Made by a program: the position numbers and the translations under genes. Of a DNA stretch of 6,471 nt, positions 5,717 through 6,471 are shown piece after piece; position 1 is the first letter of the stretch, and each line of letters starts with the position of its first letter. Below the pieces are notes generated by a model. It saw only the letters and a list, made by a program, of their open reading frames with translations. It was not told where the DNA came from and ran no database searches. Source of the DNA: JBKHBQ01 sp046542305. Lineage in GTDB: Bacteria > Bacteroidota > Bacteroidia > Bacteroidales > 4484-276. The stretch covers positions 1 through 6,471 of the forward strand of contig JBKHBQ010000227.1 in assembly GCA_046542305.1 (NCBI GenBank), in the 5' to 3' direction.

Positions 5717-5721
5717 CGAAT

Positions 5722-6471
5722 TTGAAATTTAAACTTACATCGGAATATGTTCCCACCGGCGATCAGCCGCAAGCCATCCGCCAGTTGGTAGAAGGTCTCA
5801 ATCGCGGCGATCAGGCGCAGGTGCTGCTGGGGGTTACAGGGTCGGGAAAAACTTTTACGGTAGCCAACGTGCTGAACGAAGTAAACCGCCCCGCGTTGAT
5901 ATTGAGCCATAACAAAACACTGGCAGCACAGCTTTACGGGGAATTCAAACAGTTTTTTCCTGAAAATGCCGTGGAATATTTTGTTTCGTATTACGATTAT
6001 TATCAGCCGGAGGCCTACATTCCGGTTACGAATACCTACATTGAAAAGGACCTTTCTATCAACGATGAAATCGAAAAACTCCGTCTCAGTACTACTTCTT
6101 CGCTACTTTCAGGTAGGCGCGATGTAATTGTGGTTTCATCGGTAAGCTGCATTTACGGCATCGGAAACCCCGACGATTTCAACCGCAATGTAATCCACCT
6201 GAAAAAGGGCGACACCATTTCGCGCAACGATTTTCTCTTCGACCTGGTGGGCAGCCTTTATTCCAGGAATGAAATAGAATTTAAGCACGGCACCTTCCGG
6301 GTGAAAGGCGATGTAATAGATGTTTTTCCGGCGTATGCAGATTTTGCCTATCGCATCGTGACGTGGGGCGACGAAATAGAAGAACTGCTAACCTTCGATC
6401 CCATTTCGGGCAGGGAAAGCGAATCCTTTGACCGGATCACCATTTACCCGGCCAATATTTTCGTTACGTCC
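5722..6471 (+). CDS. uvrB: Excinuclease ABC subunit B (UvrB), 5' part, cut by window edge
   Basis: UvrB is the damage-verifying helicase-like subunit of the UvrABC nucleotide excision repair complex. The first 250 codons are present, about a third of the usual ~670. The start is TTG, giving M-KFKLTSEYVPTGDQPQAI, the standard UvrB N-terminus. Visible: Q15 in the GDQP motif; Walker A GVTGSGKT (37-44); SHNKTLAAQLY (62-72); the beta-hairpin YYDYYQPEAYIP (90-101) with the tyrosines that contact damaged DNA; EKDLSINDEIEKLR (108-121); and SSVSCIYGIGNP (139-150). The later helicase motifs and the C-terminal UVR motif lie beyond the edge. The reading frame is open to the last base, so nothing suggests a pseudogene. 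It is separated from the upstream cluster by a terminator and has its own promoter box, so it is probably transcribed independently. Confidence 0.97.
   Translation, partial: MKFKLTSEYVPTGDQPQAIRQLVEGLNRGDQAQVLLGVTGSGKTFTVANVLNEVNRPALILSHNKTLAAQLYGEFKQFFPENAVEYFVSYYDYYQPEAYIPVTNTYIEKDLSINDEIEKLRLSTTSSLLSGRRDVIVVSSVSCIYGIGNPDDFNRNVIHLKKGDTISRNDFLFDLVGSLYSRNEIEFKHGTFRVKGDVIDVFPAYADFAYRIVTWGDEIEELLTFDPISGRESESFDRITIYPANIFVTS

Noticed and set aside
1..6471. A novel defence or mobile system in the window
   Set aside because: All sizeable genes belong to recognisable conserved families, composition looks uniform, and there are no transposase, integrase, repeat arrays, attachment-like direct repeats or toxin-antitoxin pairs.

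Overview
The window looks like an ordinary chromosomal segment of a member of the Bacteroidota (Bacteroidetes), possibly a Bacteroidales/marine-sediment-type relative; the genus cannot be told from the sequence alone. The evidence is: promoter-like TAnnTTTG boxes in both places where a promoter is expected, weak Shine-Dalgarno sites in front of most genes, a membrane-anchored phosphohydrolase of a type familiar from this phylum, a GroES-like paralogue with an insertion, and a mutL / twin rhomboid / EEP gene order. Gene density is high and base composition and codon use look uniform. I see no mobile elements, CRISPR, tRNA or rRNA.

Layout: a GroES-like gene is read leftward (384 to 4). A ~117-base divergent promoter region (385-501) separates it from a rightward cluster: a small basic tail-anchored membrane protein (502-765), mutL (818-2680), two adjacent rhomboid intramembrane proteases (2704-3555 and 3559-4494), and a membrane-anchored endonuclease/exonuclease/phosphatase-fold protein (4501-5622). 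Spacings after mutL are 23, 3 and 6 bases, so the last four genes are very likely one transcript. A small hairpin plus T-tract (5649-5671) probably ends it. uvrB then starts from its own promoter with a TTG codon at 5722 and runs off the right edge (first 250 codons seen).

How the genes fit together: mutL (mismatch repair) and uvrB (nucleotide excision repair) are DNA-repair genes flanking a membrane/envelope group (small membrane protein, two rhomboids, EEP hydrolase). The functional link between mismatch repair and the envelope proteins is not evident and may only be conserved gene order. Most noteworthy details are: the MutL C-terminal endonuclease motifs have lost most metal ligands; rhomboid 1 carries a ~80-residue insertion next to its catalytic serine; rhomboid 2 has GASA instead of GxSG and a conserved-looking cytosolic tail; and uvrB uses a TTG start. 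I found no convincing evidence for a wholly new system; the findings are anomalies within recognisable families.
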